NCBI RefSeq assembly: GCF_016863195.1
Contig: NZ_BOOK01000004.1
Coordinates: 62,001-126,000 of the forward strand
DNA length: 64,000 nucleotides
Direction of reading: 5' to 3'
Origin: Paraplanobispora takensis
GTDB lineage: Bacteria > Actinomycetota > Actinomycetes > Streptosporangiales > Streptosporangiaceae
The number at the start of each line of letters is the position of its first letter. The first letter of the stretch is position 1. Below, one piece after another: positions 1 through 10,022 of this stretch. The notes under the pieces are model-generated. The model was not told the origin of the DNA. It did no database searches and worked only from the letters and a program-made list of their open reading frames with translations. The translations under genes and the position numbers were made by a program.

Positions 1-1215
1 ATGCAGCTCAACACGGAGCTGCAGGAGACCAACCAGGGAGTGCTGGCCCTGTACAACCAGCTCTCGGCCGAGCTGGAGGAGACCAACCGCGGCGTCGTGG
101 CGCTCTACGCGGAACTGGACGAGAAGTCCAACCAGCTCAGGAGGATGAGCGACACCAGGAACAGGTTCTGGAACACGGTCAGCCACGAGCTGCGCACCCC
201 GCTCAACTCGATCATCGGCCTGGTCCGCCTCCTGGTCGGTCCGGGCGGGGAGCCGCTGGGCCCCGAGCAGCTCCACCAGGTCCAGCTCATCGGGGCCTCG
301 GCCGAGACGCTCCTGGCGCTGGTCACCGAGCTGCTCGACATGGCCAAGGCCGAGTCGGGACGCCTGGACCCGCAAGCGTCGCGGGTGGACCTGATCGCCC
401 TGTCCGAGCGGCTGGGGATGACCCTGCGGCCCACCAGCGGGATCGAACAGGTCACGCTGTCGGTCCAGGTGTCGGAGCACGCCGCCGAGATGGTCGTCGA
501 CGAGGGGATGCTCACCAAGATCCTGCGCAACCTCCTGTCCAACGCCCTGAAGTTCACCGAGGTGGGCGAGGTCAAGCTGGAGGTGTCCTCCGACGGCGCC
601 AACGACGAGGTGGTCTTCGTGGTGACCGACACCGGGATCGGCATCCCCGAGGAGCACATGGAGAGCGTCTTCGAGGAGTTCTACCAGGTGCCGGGACCGA
701 TCCAGGCCCGTGCGAAGGGCACCGGCCTCGGCCTGCCGTACGCCCGCCGCCTGGCCGAGGCGATGGACGGCACCCTCCAGCTGTCCGCCACGCCGTCCGG
801 GGGCACCACGGCCGTCCTGCGCCTGCCGCAGCGGCACGCCGGTCCGCCGGTCGTGGGCCGGCTGCTCATCGCCGACGACGACGAGAAGTTCCGGGCCACC
901 GTACGCCGCATGCTCACCGGCTTCGCCGCCCGGATCGACGAGGCGCCCGACGGGCTGACCGCTCTGGAGCTGATGGCCGCCGACCCTCCCGACCTCGTCC
1001 TGGTGGACCTGCTGATGCCGCGGATGGACGGGGCGACCCTGTTGCTGCGGATGGCCGACGACGAGCGGCTGCGCGACATCCCCGCGATCGTCGTCACCGT
1101 CGTGACCTCCCACCAGTATCCGCAGACGGCACGGGCCGTGATCTCCAAGCACGACCTCCGCCGTGACATCCTGCTGGAGACCGTACGGCACGCCTTGGAG
1201 CACGAGGGTGAATGA
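1..1215 (+). CDS. Hybrid sensor histidine kinase with C-terminal receiver (probably 5'-truncated)
   Basis: Cytoplasmic signalling kinase. In order: an N-terminal coiled coil with two copies of an E-T-N-(Q/R)-G-V heptad-like unit (residues 1-50), a HisKA dimerisation helix with phospho-acceptor H62 in SHELRTPLNS, an HATPase_c domain with N-box NLLSNALKF (about 178-185), G-box DTGIGIP and GTGLGL, and a receiver domain with acidic pocket ADDDE (291-295) and phospho-acceptor D336. The frame is open from base 1 and the coiled coil looks like the middle of a longer protein, so sensory domains probably lie upstream of the window; the ATG at base 1 is not trusted as the start. Its stop overlaps the next gene, a receiver/PP2C protein, which suggests a co-transcribed phosphorelay. 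Confidence 0.85.
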   Translation: MQLNTELQETNQGVLALYNQLSAELEETNRGVVALYAELDEKSNQLRRMSDTRNRFWNTVSHELRTPLNSIIGLVRLLVGPGGEPLGPEQLHQVQLIGASAETLLALVTELLDMAKAESGRLDPQASRVDLIALSERLGMTLRPTSGIEQVTLSVQVSEHAAEMVVDEGMLTKILRNLLSNALKFTEVGEVKLEVSSDGANDEVVFVVTDTGIGIPEEHMESVFEEFYQVPGPIQARAKGTGLGLPYARRLAEAMDGTLQLSATPSGGTTAVLRLPQRHAGPPVVGRLLIADDDEKFRATVRRMLTGFAARIDEAPDGLTALELMAADPPDLVLVDLLMPRMDGATLLLRMADDERLRDIPAIVVTVVTSHQYPQTARAVISKHDLRRDILLETVRHALEHEGE

Positions 1216-2794
1216 GACGACGGCGACGGTGCTCGTCGTGGACGACACGCCGACCAAGCTCTACATCCTGTCCAGCTGGCTGCGGCGCTCCGGCCACCGG
1301 GTCGTGGAGGCGACGGGCGGGCTGGAGGCGCTGACCAAGGTCAAGGAGCTCCGCCCCGACCTCGTCGTCCTGGACGTCAAGCTGCCCGACATCAGCGGCT
1401 ACGAGGTCTGCGAGCAGATCAAGGCCGACCCCGCCACGTCCTCGATCCCGGTCGTCCAGATCTCCGGGGCGGCGATCACGCCCGGCGACCGCACCGAGGG
1501 CCTGGAACGGGGCGCGGACGCCTATCTGGCAGAGCCGGTCGAGCCGGACGAGTTCGCCGCGACGATCGAGGCCACCCTGCGCTACTACCGCGCGCGGCAG
1601 CGGGCCGAGCGGATGGCCGAGCGGATGGCCGCCCTCAACGAGGTCACCCTGGCCATGAACGCGGCCGAAACCTTCGACGGGCTCCTGGCCACGGCCGTCG
1701 AGGGGACCTCCCGGATCCTCGGCCGGCACGCGGGCGCGCTGGCGCTCCCGCCGGACGGCCGGACCCGCAGGTACAACTCCATGCCCCCCGAGCACACCGC
1801 CGCGGCCAAACCCGCCTCGCCCGAATCCCTGCCCGCGCTGAGCAGGCTGTTCCTGGACGACGCGCCGGGCACCCGGATCGTCACGGTCACGGCCGCCGAC
1901 TGGCTGAGGCTGGTGCCCGGCTCGGACGTCTCCGGGAACGTCTCGGCGACGATCTCGCGTACCAAGGTGGGCCGCCCCGCGCTGTGCCTGGGGGTGCAGG
2001 CGGACCCACCGATGGACGACGACGAGTTCACCGTCCTGCGTCAGCTCGGCCAGGCCCTGGCCCTGGCGGTGGACGCCCTGCGCGCCTACACCGAGGAGCA
2101 CGCGATCGCGCTCACCCTGCAGCGCAGCCTGCTGCCGGCGCGCATCCCCGAGGTCCCCGGGCTGGAGATCTGCTGGCGCTACCAGCCGGCGGTGGACAAC
2201 GTCGAGGTCGGCGGCGACTTCTACGAGGTCCTGCCGCTGGGCGAGCGGGTTCTCATCGCCATCGGCGACGTGCAGGGGCACTCCCTGCACGCCGCGACCG
2301 TGATGGCCGAGCTGCGCCACGCCCTGCGCGCCTCACTCCTGGGCACGGTCGATCTCAGCGCGTCCATGGCGCTGCTCAACGACGTGCTGCGGCGCTATCA
2401 CCCCGGCATGACCGCCACGGTGTGCCTGATCCTGCTCGACCCGGTGACCGGGAGGATCGAGCTGGCCAACGCGGGGCACATCCCGCCGCTGTTGCTGGAG
2501 GAGCCCGGCCAGGCCCGCTATCACGCCCTGGGCAACCTCCTGCTGGGCGTGAGCGAGACGGTCTACCGCCTCGACGAGCTGACGGTCCCCGAGGGGGGCG
2601 CGGTGCTGATGTTCACCGACGGGCTCATCGAGGACCGCGACAAGCTGCTCGACGAGAGCCTGGAGATCGCCCGGCGGCTGGCGGAGTCCGCCGGGGACGA
2701 TCTGGAGGGGTTCTGCGACCGGCTGCTGGGCCAGTTCGGCGTCCGCGAGGACGATGTGGCCCTCGTCGTCTTCCGCCGCGTGCCCCGCCCCTAG
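1208..2794 (+). CDS. Response regulator with GAF-like region and PP2C (SpoIIE/RsbU-type) phosphatase
   Basis: Likely a two-component-controlled serine phosphatase of the kind that dephosphorylates anti-anti-sigma factors. An N-terminal receiver has D56 as phospho-acceptor (DLVVLD) and VVDD acidic pocket; a helix with repeated R-M-A-E links to a GAF-like region (about 135-285); the C-terminal PP2C domain has the metal-binding GGDFYEV and GDVQGH motifs and MFTDGLIE. The GTG start at 1208 is preceded by GGAG and overlaps the stop of the upstream kinase by 8 bases, which fits translational coupling. An in-frame upstream start (1163) would add unrelated residues inside the kinase gene. No anti-sigma or anti-anti-sigma gene is visible nearby, so the target is unknown. 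Confidence 0.9.
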   Translation: MNETTATVLVVDDTPTKLYILSSWLRRSGHRVVEATGGLEALTKVKELRPDLVVLDVKLPDISGYEVCEQIKADPATSSIPVVQISGAAITPGDRTEGLERGADAYLAEPVEPDEFAATIEATLRYYRARQRAERMAERMAALNEVTLAMNAAETFDGLLATAVEGTSRILGRHAGALALPPDGRTRRYNSMPPEHTAAAKPASPESLPALSRLFLDDAPGTRIVTVTAADWLRLVPGSDVSGNVSATISRTKVGRPALCLGVQADPPMDDDEFTVLRQLGQALALAVDALRAYTEEHAIALTLQRSLLPARIPEVPGLEICWRYQPAVDNVEVGGDFYEVLPLGERVLIAIGDVQGHSLHAATVMAELRHALRASLLGTVDLSASMALLNDVLRRYHPGMTATVCLILLDPVTGRIELANAGHIPPLLLEEPGQARYHALGNLLLGVSETVYRLDELTVPEGGAVLMFTDGLIEDRDKLLDESLEIARRLAESAGDDLEGFCDRLLGQFGVREDDVALVVFRRVPRP

Positions 2795-2898
2795 ACCGCC
2801 GCGGGCCCCACTCCCAGATCACCGCGCGCCCGGCACCTGAGAACCGCCGCGCTTGACGCCCGAACCCCTGGCGCTCCTCCCCGAGACACCGAAAGGGA

Positions 2899-2957
2899 CG
2901 GAACCGGTGGGGTTCCGCCCCTGTGGGGTCGTCGCTCTCCCGCGCCGTCGCGGCGCG
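2899..2957. terminator. Two hairpins between convergent genes
   Basis: Between the phosphatase gene and the convergent hflX lie two perfect inverted repeats: CGGAACC-GGTGG-GGTTCCG (2899-2917) and CGCGCCG-TCG-CGGCGCG (2941-2957). The second starts 2 bases past the hflX stop. Neither has a U-tract, which is common for actinobacterial terminators. A bidirectional terminator is likely. Confidence 0.6.
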
Positions 2958-2959
2958 GA

Positions 2960-4450
2960 TCAGACGGTCTCGACCGGCTTGGCGGTCCTCTCCAGCTCGG
3001 CGTAGAGGCCGGGCAGGACCCTGGCGTGCAGGATCGTGCCGTCCCCGGTGTGCTCGACGCCCAGGACCTCGCCCTCGCGGTGGGCCCGGGAGATCAGGTC
3101 GCCGCGGTCGTACGGCACCAGCATCCTGATCTCGCGGTCGAAGCGGGGAAGCTCCCGCTCGATCACGGCGCGCAGCTCGTCGATCCCGGCACCGGTGCGG
3201 GCCGAGACCACGACGGTGTCCCTCTCCCGCGCGGTCAGCTGGGCCAGCACCACCGGGTCGGCGGCGTCGGCCTTGTTGATGACCACGATCTCCGGGATGT
3301 CGTGCGCGCCCTCGATGTCGGCGAAGACCTCCCGCACGGCGGCCAGCTGCGACTCCGGGTCGGGGTGCGAGCCGTCGACCACGTGCAGGATCAGGTCGGC
3401 GTCGCCGACCTCCTCCAGGGTGGAGCGGAAGGCCTCGACGAGCTGGTGCGGCAGGTGCCGTACGAACCCGACGGTGTCGGCCAGCGTGAACAGGCGGCCC
3501 TCGGGCGTGTAGGCCCGGCGGACGGTCGGGTCGAGGGTGGCGAAGAGCGCGTCCTCGACCAGGACGCCCGCACCGGTCAGCCGGTTCAGCAGGGAGGACT
3601 TGCCGGCGTTGGTGTAACCGGCGATGGCCACGGCCGGGACCTCGCGCTCCATGCGCCGGGCGCGCTTGGTCTCCCGGGCCGTCGTCATCTCCGCGATCTG
3701 ACGGCGCAGCTTGGCCATCCGCTCGCGGATCCGGCGGCGGTCCAGCTCGATCTTGGTCTCACCGGGACCGCGGCCGCCGATGCCGACGCCGCCCGCGGCC
3801 CGTCCGCCGACCTGGCGGGACAGGTTGCCGCCCCAGCCTCGCAGGCGCGGCAGCAGATAGTTGAGCTGGGCCAGCTCGACCTGCGCCTTGCCCTCGCGGC
3901 TCTTGGCGTGCTGGGCGAAGATGTCGAGGATCAGCATGGTCCGGTCGATGACCTTGACCTTGACGACCTCTTCCAGCTGGCGCAGCTGGCCGGGGCTCAG
4001 CTCACCGTCGCAGATCACGGTGTCGGCGCCGGTGGCCGCCACGATGTCGGCCAGCTCCTGCGCCTTGCCGGAACCGATGTAGGTCGCGGTGTCGGGCTGC
4101 TGGCGGCGCTGGATCAGCCCCTCCAGCACCTTGGAGCCGGCGGTCTCGGCGAGGAGCTTGAGCTCCAGCAGGGAGTTCTCGGCGTCGATCGCCGTACCGG
4201 AGGTCCAGACGCCCACGAGGACGACCCGCTCAAGCCGCAGCTGGCGGTATTCGACCTCGGTGACGTCCTCGAGCTCGGTGGAGAGCCCCGCCACCCGGCG
4301 GAGCGCCCGGCGCTCGGCCAGCTCCATCTCGCCGATCTCGGGCAGATCGTCGAACTGGTCGAAGTCCAGCGGCTCACGAGTGTCTATGTCGTCGCTCCAT
4401 TCGGTTGCGTGGTTCACGGATGCCCCGAGGGGGTGCTTCACATGCGTCAT
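2960..4450 (-). CDS. hflX: GTPase HflX
   Basis: Ribosome-associated GTPase of the Obg-HflX superfamily that splits stalled or stress-inactivated ribosomes. Residues 80-270 form the HflX N-terminal domain with the glycine-rich GGRGPGETK signature (226-234) and a basic coiled coil. The G domain starts with P-loop GYTNAGKS (278-285), followed by DTVGF (G3) and NKAD (G4). 496 residues; actinobacterial HflX proteins carry an N-terminal acidic extension like the one here. In Streptomyces hflX sits with dapF, miaA and miaB in the same orientation. Here dapF is about 45 kb away. The Shine-Dalgarno sequence before the ATG at 4450 is weak, so the start is less certain than the identity. Confidence 0.96.
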   Translation of the reverse strand: MTHVKHPLGASVNHATEWSDDIDTREPLDFDQFDDLPEIGEMELAERRALRRVAGLSTELEDVTEVEYRQLRLERVVLVGVWTSGTAIDAENSLLELKLLAETAGSKVLEGLIQRRQQPDTATYIGSGKAQELADIVAATGADTVICDGELSPGQLRQLEEVVKVKVIDRTMLILDIFAQHAKSREGKAQVELAQLNYLLPRLRGWGGNLSRQVGGRAAGGVGIGGRGPGETKIELDRRRIRERMAKLRRQIAEMTTARETKRARRMEREVPAVAIAGYTNAGKSSLLNRLTGAGVLVEDALFATLDPTVRRAYTPEGRLFTLADTVGFVRHLPHQLVEAFRSTLEEVGDADLILHVVDGSHPDPESQLAAVREVFADIEGAHDIPEIVVINKADAADPVVLAQLTARERDTVVVSARTGAGIDELRAVIERELPRFDREIRMLVPYDRGDLISRAHREGEVLGVEHTGDGTILHARVLPGLYAELERTAKPVETV

Positions 4451-4525
4451 CTCATAGAGAAGAACACCCGGGCGTCCCTGTGTCTTCCCTCGATCGTGCC
4501 ATGGGCGCCCCGGGTTCTCATCTGG

Positions 4526-7500
4526 TTATCGGTCCGCCGTCAGCGAATCCGCCAGCTCCAGGCTCCGCCGTTCCCAGTGGGCCAGGCCCAGCCGCCGGTG
4601 GACCTGCACCGCCCGCCGCGCGTGCCCGGCCGCGGCGTCCGTACGGCCCAGCCGCGCGGCCAGCTCGGCCAGGATCATGTGGTGCGACCCCCACCCGCAG
4701 ATGCCCATGCCGCTGACGACGAGCTGGTCGGCGTACGGCAGCAGCCTGCCGTACATCGTCTCGGGGTCGGGGACGCCCAGCCGGGCGGCCACCAGGCCCC
4801 AGATGACGAGCAGGAGGTCGGCCGTCCAGTCGTCGCGGATGTCGGCGCCCCAGCGCCGGACCAGCTCCGCGGCCAGGTCCTCCTCACCGCCGTCCAGCGC
4901 CGCCAGCACGGCGATCGGCCGCAGCGGCACCGTCTCCAGGTCCGCGGCCCGCGCGACGAGTTCGCCGAGGATCTCGGGGACGCGGCCCTGCTCGCGCGCG
5001 CAGGTGAACTCGGCGATCAGACGGGGGAACTGCGGGCACCACAGGCTGGAGCCCTCCAGCAGCGAGGCGAAGCGGGCGGTGAGCGCCTCGGCGGCCGCCC
5101 AGTCGCCGTCGAGGGTGCGGCGGGCGGTCTCGGCGATGCGGACCATGGCCTCCAGCTCGGGGCGGCCCAGCTCCCGCAGCAGGGACTCGCAGCGGGCCAG
5201 GTCCCGGTCCCACTCGGCCAGCTCGCCCGCGCGCAGCAGCGAGGCCATCCGCAGCACGCGGGCGATCAGCTCGGTGGCCCGGGGCAGGCCGGGCAGGGCC
5301 AGGATCTCCTCGGTGGCGGCCCGGCGCTCGGCGTCCCGCCAGGGCACCCAGGCCGCGATGCAGTAGTTGTTGAGCGTGGTCGCGGTCAGGACCGGGTCGC
5401 CGACCCGGCGCGCGAGCTCGACGCCCTCGCGTGCCAGGCGCTCCCCCTCCTCCCTGCGCGGCCCGTAGTACAGCTCCATCCCGAGCGCGCCGAGCAGCGC
5501 GGCGCGCCGGCGGTCCTCCAGCTCCCCGGCCAGCAGGTCCTCCAGCACCGCCACCATGCGCTCGTCCACCACGCCGTAGGGGCGCCAGTTCCAGACGCTC
5601 TGCTCGCCGGAGACGGTGACCGCGTCGATCAGGGCCTGCTTGTCCCCGATCCGCAGGGCCAGGTCCACGGCCTGTTCCAGGTCACGGCGGGCGCCCTCGG
5701 CGTCCCCCGCCGTACGGCGGGCCCGGGCCAGCTCGGTCAGCACCGCGCACCGTGCCCGGCCGTCGTCGGCGGGCAGCGCGCCGAGGGCCAGCTCCCACAG
5801 GTCCACGGCCTCGTCGTGGGCCAGCTGGGCGGTGGCCCTGCGCGCGGCGGCACAGGCGTACTCGACCGCCTTGGCCCGGCCGCCGACCCGGACCGCCCTG
5901 CCGAAGTGGTGGGCCAGCTCGGCGGCCCGGGGGGAGCCGTCCCCTGCCGGGAGCGTCTCCAGCGCCCGTCCCACGAGCAGATGGGTCCGGGCCGCCTCCA
6001 CCCGGCTGAGCTGGGCGTAGAGGGCGTCGCGGACGAGCGCGTGGGAGAAGCGGTAGTCCTCGGGGACCTCGGCCAGCAGCCCGGTGGCCACCGCGGGCTC
6101 CAGCAGGGACATGACCTCCTCGGCGGGGGTGCCGGTGGCCGCGGCGAGCAGGTCCACGTCGACGTCGCGCCCGGCGACCGCGGCGACCCGCAGCAGCGCC
6201 CGGCTCTCCGCGGGCAGCCGGGCGGCCCTGCGGCCGATGACGTCGCGCACGCCGGTGGGGACGGCGCCGGACAGGTCGTTCTCGCTCTCCAGCAGGCGCA
6301 GCAGCTCCCCCAGGTAGAAGGGGTTGCCGCCGCTGCGCTCGTGCAGGGCCCGGGCCAGTTCCCGGCCGGTGCGCGGGGCGCCGTCCGGCTCCGGGCCGGT
6401 GCGTCGCATGCGCAGGTAGGCGGCCACGTCGTCGCCGGTGAACGGGCCCACCTCCAGGCGCTCGGTGCGGTGCTCCCTGGCCAGCGCGCCGAGGGTCTCG
6501 CCCAACTGCGCGGGGTGCTCTCCCGGCTCCGGGCGGAGCGTGGCCACGATGAGCACGGGGCAGCGCTCCAGCTCACCGGCGGCGAAGGCGAGCAGCCGGA
6601 GCGAGGAGACGTCGGCCCAGTGCAGGTCGTCGAGCACGAGCACCAGCGGCCCCGCCGCGGCCAGCGCGGCCAGGACCCGCTGGTACAGCTCGAACAGCTG
6701 CATGTCGGGACAGGTCACCGCCTCGCCGGTGAGGATGCGGACCACCTCCGCGGCCTCCGCGCCGGCGTCGCGCAGTGCCTGCGCCCACGGCCAGAACGCC
6801 GGGGCGGTGGCGGTGTCGACGCAGCGCCCCCACAGCGCGGTCATCCCCCGGGAGCGCGCCTCGTCGGCGGCGGCCTGGGCGAGCCGGGTCTTGCCGATCC
6901 CCGCCTCGCCCTCGATCAGCAGCACCCCTCCGCCGCCCCGGCGCAGCTCGGCCACCCGCGCGCTGATCCGCCCGAGCTGGCCCTGCCTGCCGATGAGCCG
7001 CTCCCCCGCCGCCACGGGGCCGGCCGGGGCCGCGGGCGCCGCCGCGCGCTCCGGGGCGGGGGCGGCCAGCCCGGGGTCCTGGCCGAGCACGGCCTGTTCC
7101 AGACGGCGCAGGTCGGGGCCCGGGTCGAGGCCGAGCTCCGCGGCGAGCAGCTCACGCGCCCTGCGCAGGGTGGCCAGCGCGTCGGCCTGCCGTCCCGACC
7201 GGTACAGCGCCAGCGCCAGCAGCCCCCACAGCCGCTCCCGGTACGGGTTGGCCTCGACGAGCCCCTCCAGGTCGGCGACGCACGTCCCGCCCTCGCCCAG
7301 TGCGAGCCGCGCCTCGAACCGGTCCTCCTCGGCCGTGACGCGCAGCTCGGCCAGCCTGGCGATCACGGGCGCGGCGAACTCCTGGTCGGCGAACTCCACC
7401 AGCGGGTCGCCCCGCCAGACCTCCCTGGCCCGGTCGAGGATCCGCAGCGCCTGGCCGTACTCCTCGCGCACCAGTGCCCGGCGGCCCTCCTGCGCCCACG

Positions 7501-7828
7501 CCTCGAAACGGAACAGGTCGATCTGGCCCGGGGCCACCGCGAGCAGATAGCCCGGCTCGCGGGTCAGCAGCAGGCGTGAGGGCGAGCGCGGCGGCCGGTC
7601 GGGCTCCAGGGCCCTGCGAAGATGGGAGATGTAGGCCTGGAGCGTCCCGGTCGCGCCGGAGGGCGCCTCACCCGCCCACAGCTCCTCCACCAGCCGGTCG
7701 AGCGAGACCACCCGGCCCGGCTCCAGGGCCAGCATCGCCAGGACCGCCCGCTGCTTGCGCGTGCCCAGCTCCACCGCCCGGCCCGCGGCGTCCGCGACCT
7801 CGACCGGCCCGAACAGACGGATCTCCAT
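4526..7828 (-). CDS. AfsR/SARP-family transcriptional regulator with BTAD and ATPase domains
   Basis: Large SARP regulator of 1100 residues. Order: OmpR-like winged-helix DNA-binding domain (1-95, with the ISHLRRALEP recognition region), BTAD bacterial transcriptional activator domain (about 98-245), an AAA/NB-ARC-like ATPase with Walker A GEAGIGKT (307-314) and Walker B LVLDDLHWAD (about 396-405), then a long alpha-helical tetratricopeptide-like C-terminal region. The ATG at 7828 follows GAGGTG. It is divergent from an FAD oxidoreductase 87 bases away, the usual arrangement for a local activator and its target. It resembles AfsR-type pleiotropic regulators, but lacks the NB-ARC features to call it afsR itself. 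No biosynthetic cluster is next to it. Confidence 0.92.
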   Translation of the reverse strand: MEIRLFGPVEVADAAGRAVELGTRKQRAVLAMLALEPGRVVSLDRLVEELWAGEAPSGATGTLQAYISHLRRALEPDRPPRSPSRLLLTREPGYLLAVAPGQIDLFRFEAWAQEGRRALVREEYGQALRILDRAREVWRGDPLVEFADQEFAAPVIARLAELRVTAEEDRFEARLALGEGGTCVADLEGLVEANPYRERLWGLLALALYRSGRQADALATLRRARELLAAELGLDPGPDLRRLEQAVLGQDPGLAAPAPERAAAPAAPAGPVAAGERLIGRQGQLGRISARVAELRRGGGGVLLIEGEAGIGKTRLAQAAADEARSRGMTALWGRCVDTATAPAFWPWAQALRDAGAEAAEVVRILTGEAVTCPDMQLFELYQRVLAALAAAGPLVLVLDDLHWADVSSLRLLAFAAGELERCPVLIVATLRPEPGEHPAQLGETLGALAREHRTERLEVGPFTGDDVAAYLRMRRTGPEPDGAPRTGRELARALHERSGGNPFYLGELLRLLESENDLSGAVPTGVRDVIGRRAARLPAESRALLRVAAVAGRDVDVDLLAAATGTPAEEVMSLLEPAVATGLLAEVPEDYRFSHALVRDALYAQLSRVEAARTHLLVGRALETLPAGDGSPRAAELAHHFGRAVRVGGRAKAVEYACAAARRATAQLAHDEAVDLWELALGALPADDGRARCAVLTELARARRTAGDAEGARRDLEQAVDLALRIGDKQALIDAVTVSGEQSVWNWRPYGVVDERMVAVLEDLLAGELEDRRRAALLGALGMELYYGPRREEGERLAREGVELARRVGDPVLTATTLNNYCIAAWVPWRDAERRAATEEILALPGLPRATELIARVLRMASLLRAGELAEWDRDLARCESLLRELGRPELEAMVRIAETARRTLDGDWAAAEALTARFASLLEGSSLWCPQFPRLIAEFTCAREQGRVPEILGELVARAADLETVPLRPIAVLAALDGGEEDLAAELVRRWGADIRDDWTADLLLVIWGLVAARLGVPDPETMYGRLLPYADQLVVSGMGICGWGSHHMILAELAARLGRTDAAAGHARRAVQVHRRLGLAHWERRSLELADSLTADR

Positions 7829-7915
7829 CGCACCTCAAGTCGCAGCCAAACGAACCCCAAACCCCCCGCAAACGGCTTCGGCGAGCATCGGTTCGCAGAC
7901 GACAGGGAGGACAGC

Positions 7916-9277
7916 ATGAATATAAGCAGTGAGCTTCGCCAGGTGGTACGCGGCCGGGTTCTCGTCGCCGGCGACGAAGGCTTCGACACCGCCCGGCTGC
8001 CGTGGAACCGTGCCGTCGAGCAGCCCGTGCTGGCGGTCGTGGAGGCCGAGGACGCCGACGACGTGGCCGCCGTGGTCCGGGCGGCCGGCCTGGCCGGGCT
8101 GAGCGTCAGCACCCAGCCCAGCGGGCACGGCGCCTCCGGCAACACCGACGGGACGATCCTGCTGCGCACCGGGCGGCTGCGCGGGGTGGAGGTACGGCCG
8201 GGCGAGCGGCTGGCCCGGGTGGGGGCGGGCGTCTCCTGGGGCGAGGTGCTCTCCGAGGCGGGCGGCCACGGGCTCACCGGCCTGGCGGGCAGCTCGCCGG
8301 CGACGGGCGTGGTCGGCTACACCCTGGGCGGAGGGGTGAGCTGGTTCGCCAGGAAGTACGGCTACGCGGCCAACAGCGTGCGCGCCTTCGACGTGGTGAC
8401 CGCCGACGGGACGCGGGCCCGGGTGGACGCCGGATCCGACCCGGAGCTGTTCTGGGCGCTGCGCGGCGGGGGCGGCGACTTCGCGGTGGTCACCGCGATG
8501 GAGTTCGACCTGCATCCGGCGCCGCAGCTGTACGGCGGGCGGATCGTGTGGCCCGCCGACCGCGCCGCGGACGTCATGGCCGCGTTCCGGGAGACGGCCC
8601 GGGAGGCTCCCGAGGAGCTGACCGTGTGGTTCTCGCTCATGCAGTTCCCGCCGCTGCCCGAGGTGCCGCAGCCGCTGCGCGGCCTGTCCGCGGTGCTCGT
8701 GGACGTCGCGCACCTCGGTGAGGCCGGTGAGGCGCAGGCGCTGCTGCGCCGGTTCGAGAAGATCGACGGCCGGGTCCTCGACACCCGGGGACCGCTGCCG
8801 GTGGCCGCGCTGGGGGACATCTGCGCCGAGCCGACCGATCCGGGTCCCGGAAGCATCCTGGCCCAGCTGCTCACCCGCTTCGACGACCGGGCGGCCGCGA
8901 CGGTGCTGGCCGAGGCTGCGGGCTCCGGCAGCGTGGCCCCGCTGGCCCTGGTGCAGGTGCGTCACCTGGGCGGGGCGCTGGCCCGGCCCGTGCCCGGCGC
9001 CGGCGCCTGCGGCCACGTCGAGGAGGAGTATCTCCTGAGCCTGCTGGGCGTGCCGTTCACGCCGGAGAGCGCGGCGGCCGTCGGGGAGCGGCAGCGGGAG
9101 ATCTCCTCGGCGCTGGTGCCCTGCACCAGCGGGCGCAAGCCGTTCACCAACCTGGGCCCGGGCGAGCGGGCCGCCGGCGCCTTCCCCGGCGACGTCCTGG
9201 CCCGCCTGCGTGACCTCAAGCGCCGCAGGGACCCGCTGGGCGTGCTGCGCAGCAACTATCCCGTGCTGGACGACTAG
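7916..9277 (+). CDS. FAD-binding oxidoreductase, berberine-bridge/6-hydroxynicotine oxidase type
   Basis: Vanillyl-alcohol-oxidase superfamily flavoprotein of 453 residues. The N-terminal FAD_binding_4 domain contains PSGHGASGN, where H71 is the expected 8-alpha-histidyl FAD attachment site, and GYTLGGGVSW, the FAD pyrophosphate-binding loop. There is no cysteine at the position used for bicovalent flavin attachment, so monocovalent FAD is likely. The C-terminus DPLGVLRSNYPV is the berberine-like (BBE) tail. Start ATG 7916 has GGGAGG just upstream; longer in-frame versions would run into the divergent regulator. Substrate unknown; family members oxidise amines, alcohols or sugars. The 87-base divergent gap to the SARP gene makes that regulator the prime candidate controller. 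Confidence 0.9.
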   Translation: MNISSELRQVVRGRVLVAGDEGFDTARLPWNRAVEQPVLAVVEAEDADDVAAVVRAAGLAGLSVSTQPSGHGASGNTDGTILLRTGRLRGVEVRPGERLARVGAGVSWGEVLSEAGGHGLTGLAGSSPATGVVGYTLGGGVSWFARKYGYAANSVRAFDVVTADGTRARVDAGSDPELFWALRGGGGDFAVVTAMEFDLHPAPQLYGGRIVWPADRAADVMAAFRETAREAPEELTVWFSLMQFPPLPEVPQPLRGLSAVLVDVAHLGEAGEAQALLRRFEKIDGRVLDTRGPLPVAALGDICAEPTDPGPGSILAQLLTRFDDRAAATVLAEAAGSGSVAPLALVQVRHLGGALARPVPGAGACGHVEEEYLLSLLGVPFTPESAAAVGERQREISSALVPCTSGRKPFTNLGPGERAAGAFPGDVLARLRDLKRRRDPLGVLRSNYPVLDD

Positions 9278-9329
9278 GGTCGCCGGATCGCACTCCGGCG
9301 GTTCCCCGGCCGGGGGCCGCCGGGCGCGG

Positions 9330-10022
9330 TCACGAGCGCAGGACCTTCGCGTCGCCCGCTCCGGTCGACACCTCGACGGTCCTGGAGGACGACTGGTCGT
9401 TGGTGACCTCGACCGTCTCGTCGCCCGCGCCGGTGTCGGTGGTCACCTTGTAGGAGTTCTGCGGCAGCCGTACCGTGGCGTCGCCCGCGCCGGTCTCGAT
9501 CTCGACCCGGTCCGGCACGCCGGCGAACTTGACCTCGACGTCGCCCGAGCCCGTGTCGGCGGTCAGGGTCTTGCCGCCCAGCCCGCTGGCGTCGATGTCG
9601 CCGGACCCCGCGGTCGCGTCCACCTCTCCGGTCAGGGAGCGCAGCGTGATGTCGCCCGACCCGGTGTCCGCCCTGACCGTGACCCCCCTGGGGATCTCGA
9701 TCTTGTAGTCGACGCTGCAGGACCGCCCGAAGCCGCCGCCGCAGTCGTACGTCAGCCGCAGGGTGTCACCGCTCACCACGTGCTCGGTCTTGGGCTTGTC
9801 CCCGTTCCAGTGGACCGTCTCGGTGACCTTGATCCCCGTCCGGTCCGACTCGTTGACCACGATGTCCCCCGAACCGGAGTCGACGGCGAGCGTCAGCACC
9901 TTCTCGGGCACGTCGTAGGAGGCGACGGACTGCTCGGTCGCGCCGAAGCCGTCGAACTGGCAGGCGGACAACAGCAGGGCCGAGCCCACGAACGCCCCCG
10001 CGACAAGAATGTTCCTCTTCAT
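9330..10022 (-). CDS. DUF4097-family beta-strand-repeat lipoprotein
   Basis: Predicted surface lipoprotein. An N-terminal signal peptide ends in the lipobox LLLSAC (lipid-modified C21). The mature part consists of repeated beta strands with a recurrent S/T-G-S/A-G-D motif (for example SGSGDI, DTGSGDI, TAGSGDI, DTGSGDV, ETGAGDA, DTGAGDE, STGAGDA), the hallmark of the DUF4097 adhesin-like beta-helix. A Cys pair (CGGGFGRSC) may form a disulfide. The start at 10022 was chosen because the signal peptide begins there; a longer frame to 10130 adds a non-signal stretch. Function unknown. It is divergent from aceB with a 229-base gap holding the putative aceB operators. Confidence 0.85.
   Translation of the reverse strand: MKRNILVAGAFVGSALLLSACQFDGFGATEQSVASYDVPEKVLTLAVDSGSGDIVVNESDRTGIKVTETVHWNGDKPKTEHVVSGDTLRLTYDCGGGFGRSCSVDYKIEIPRGVTVRADTGSGDITLRSLTGEVDATAGSGDIDASGLGGKTLTADTGSGDVEVKFAGVPDRVEIETGAGDATVRLPQNSYKVTTDTGAGDETVEVTNDQSSSRTVEVSTGAGDAKVLRS

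Noticed and set aside
3026-7579. Open frame of over 1500 codons on the plus strand
   Set aside because: Antisense shadow of hflX and the SARP regulator, lacks any domain or ribosome site.
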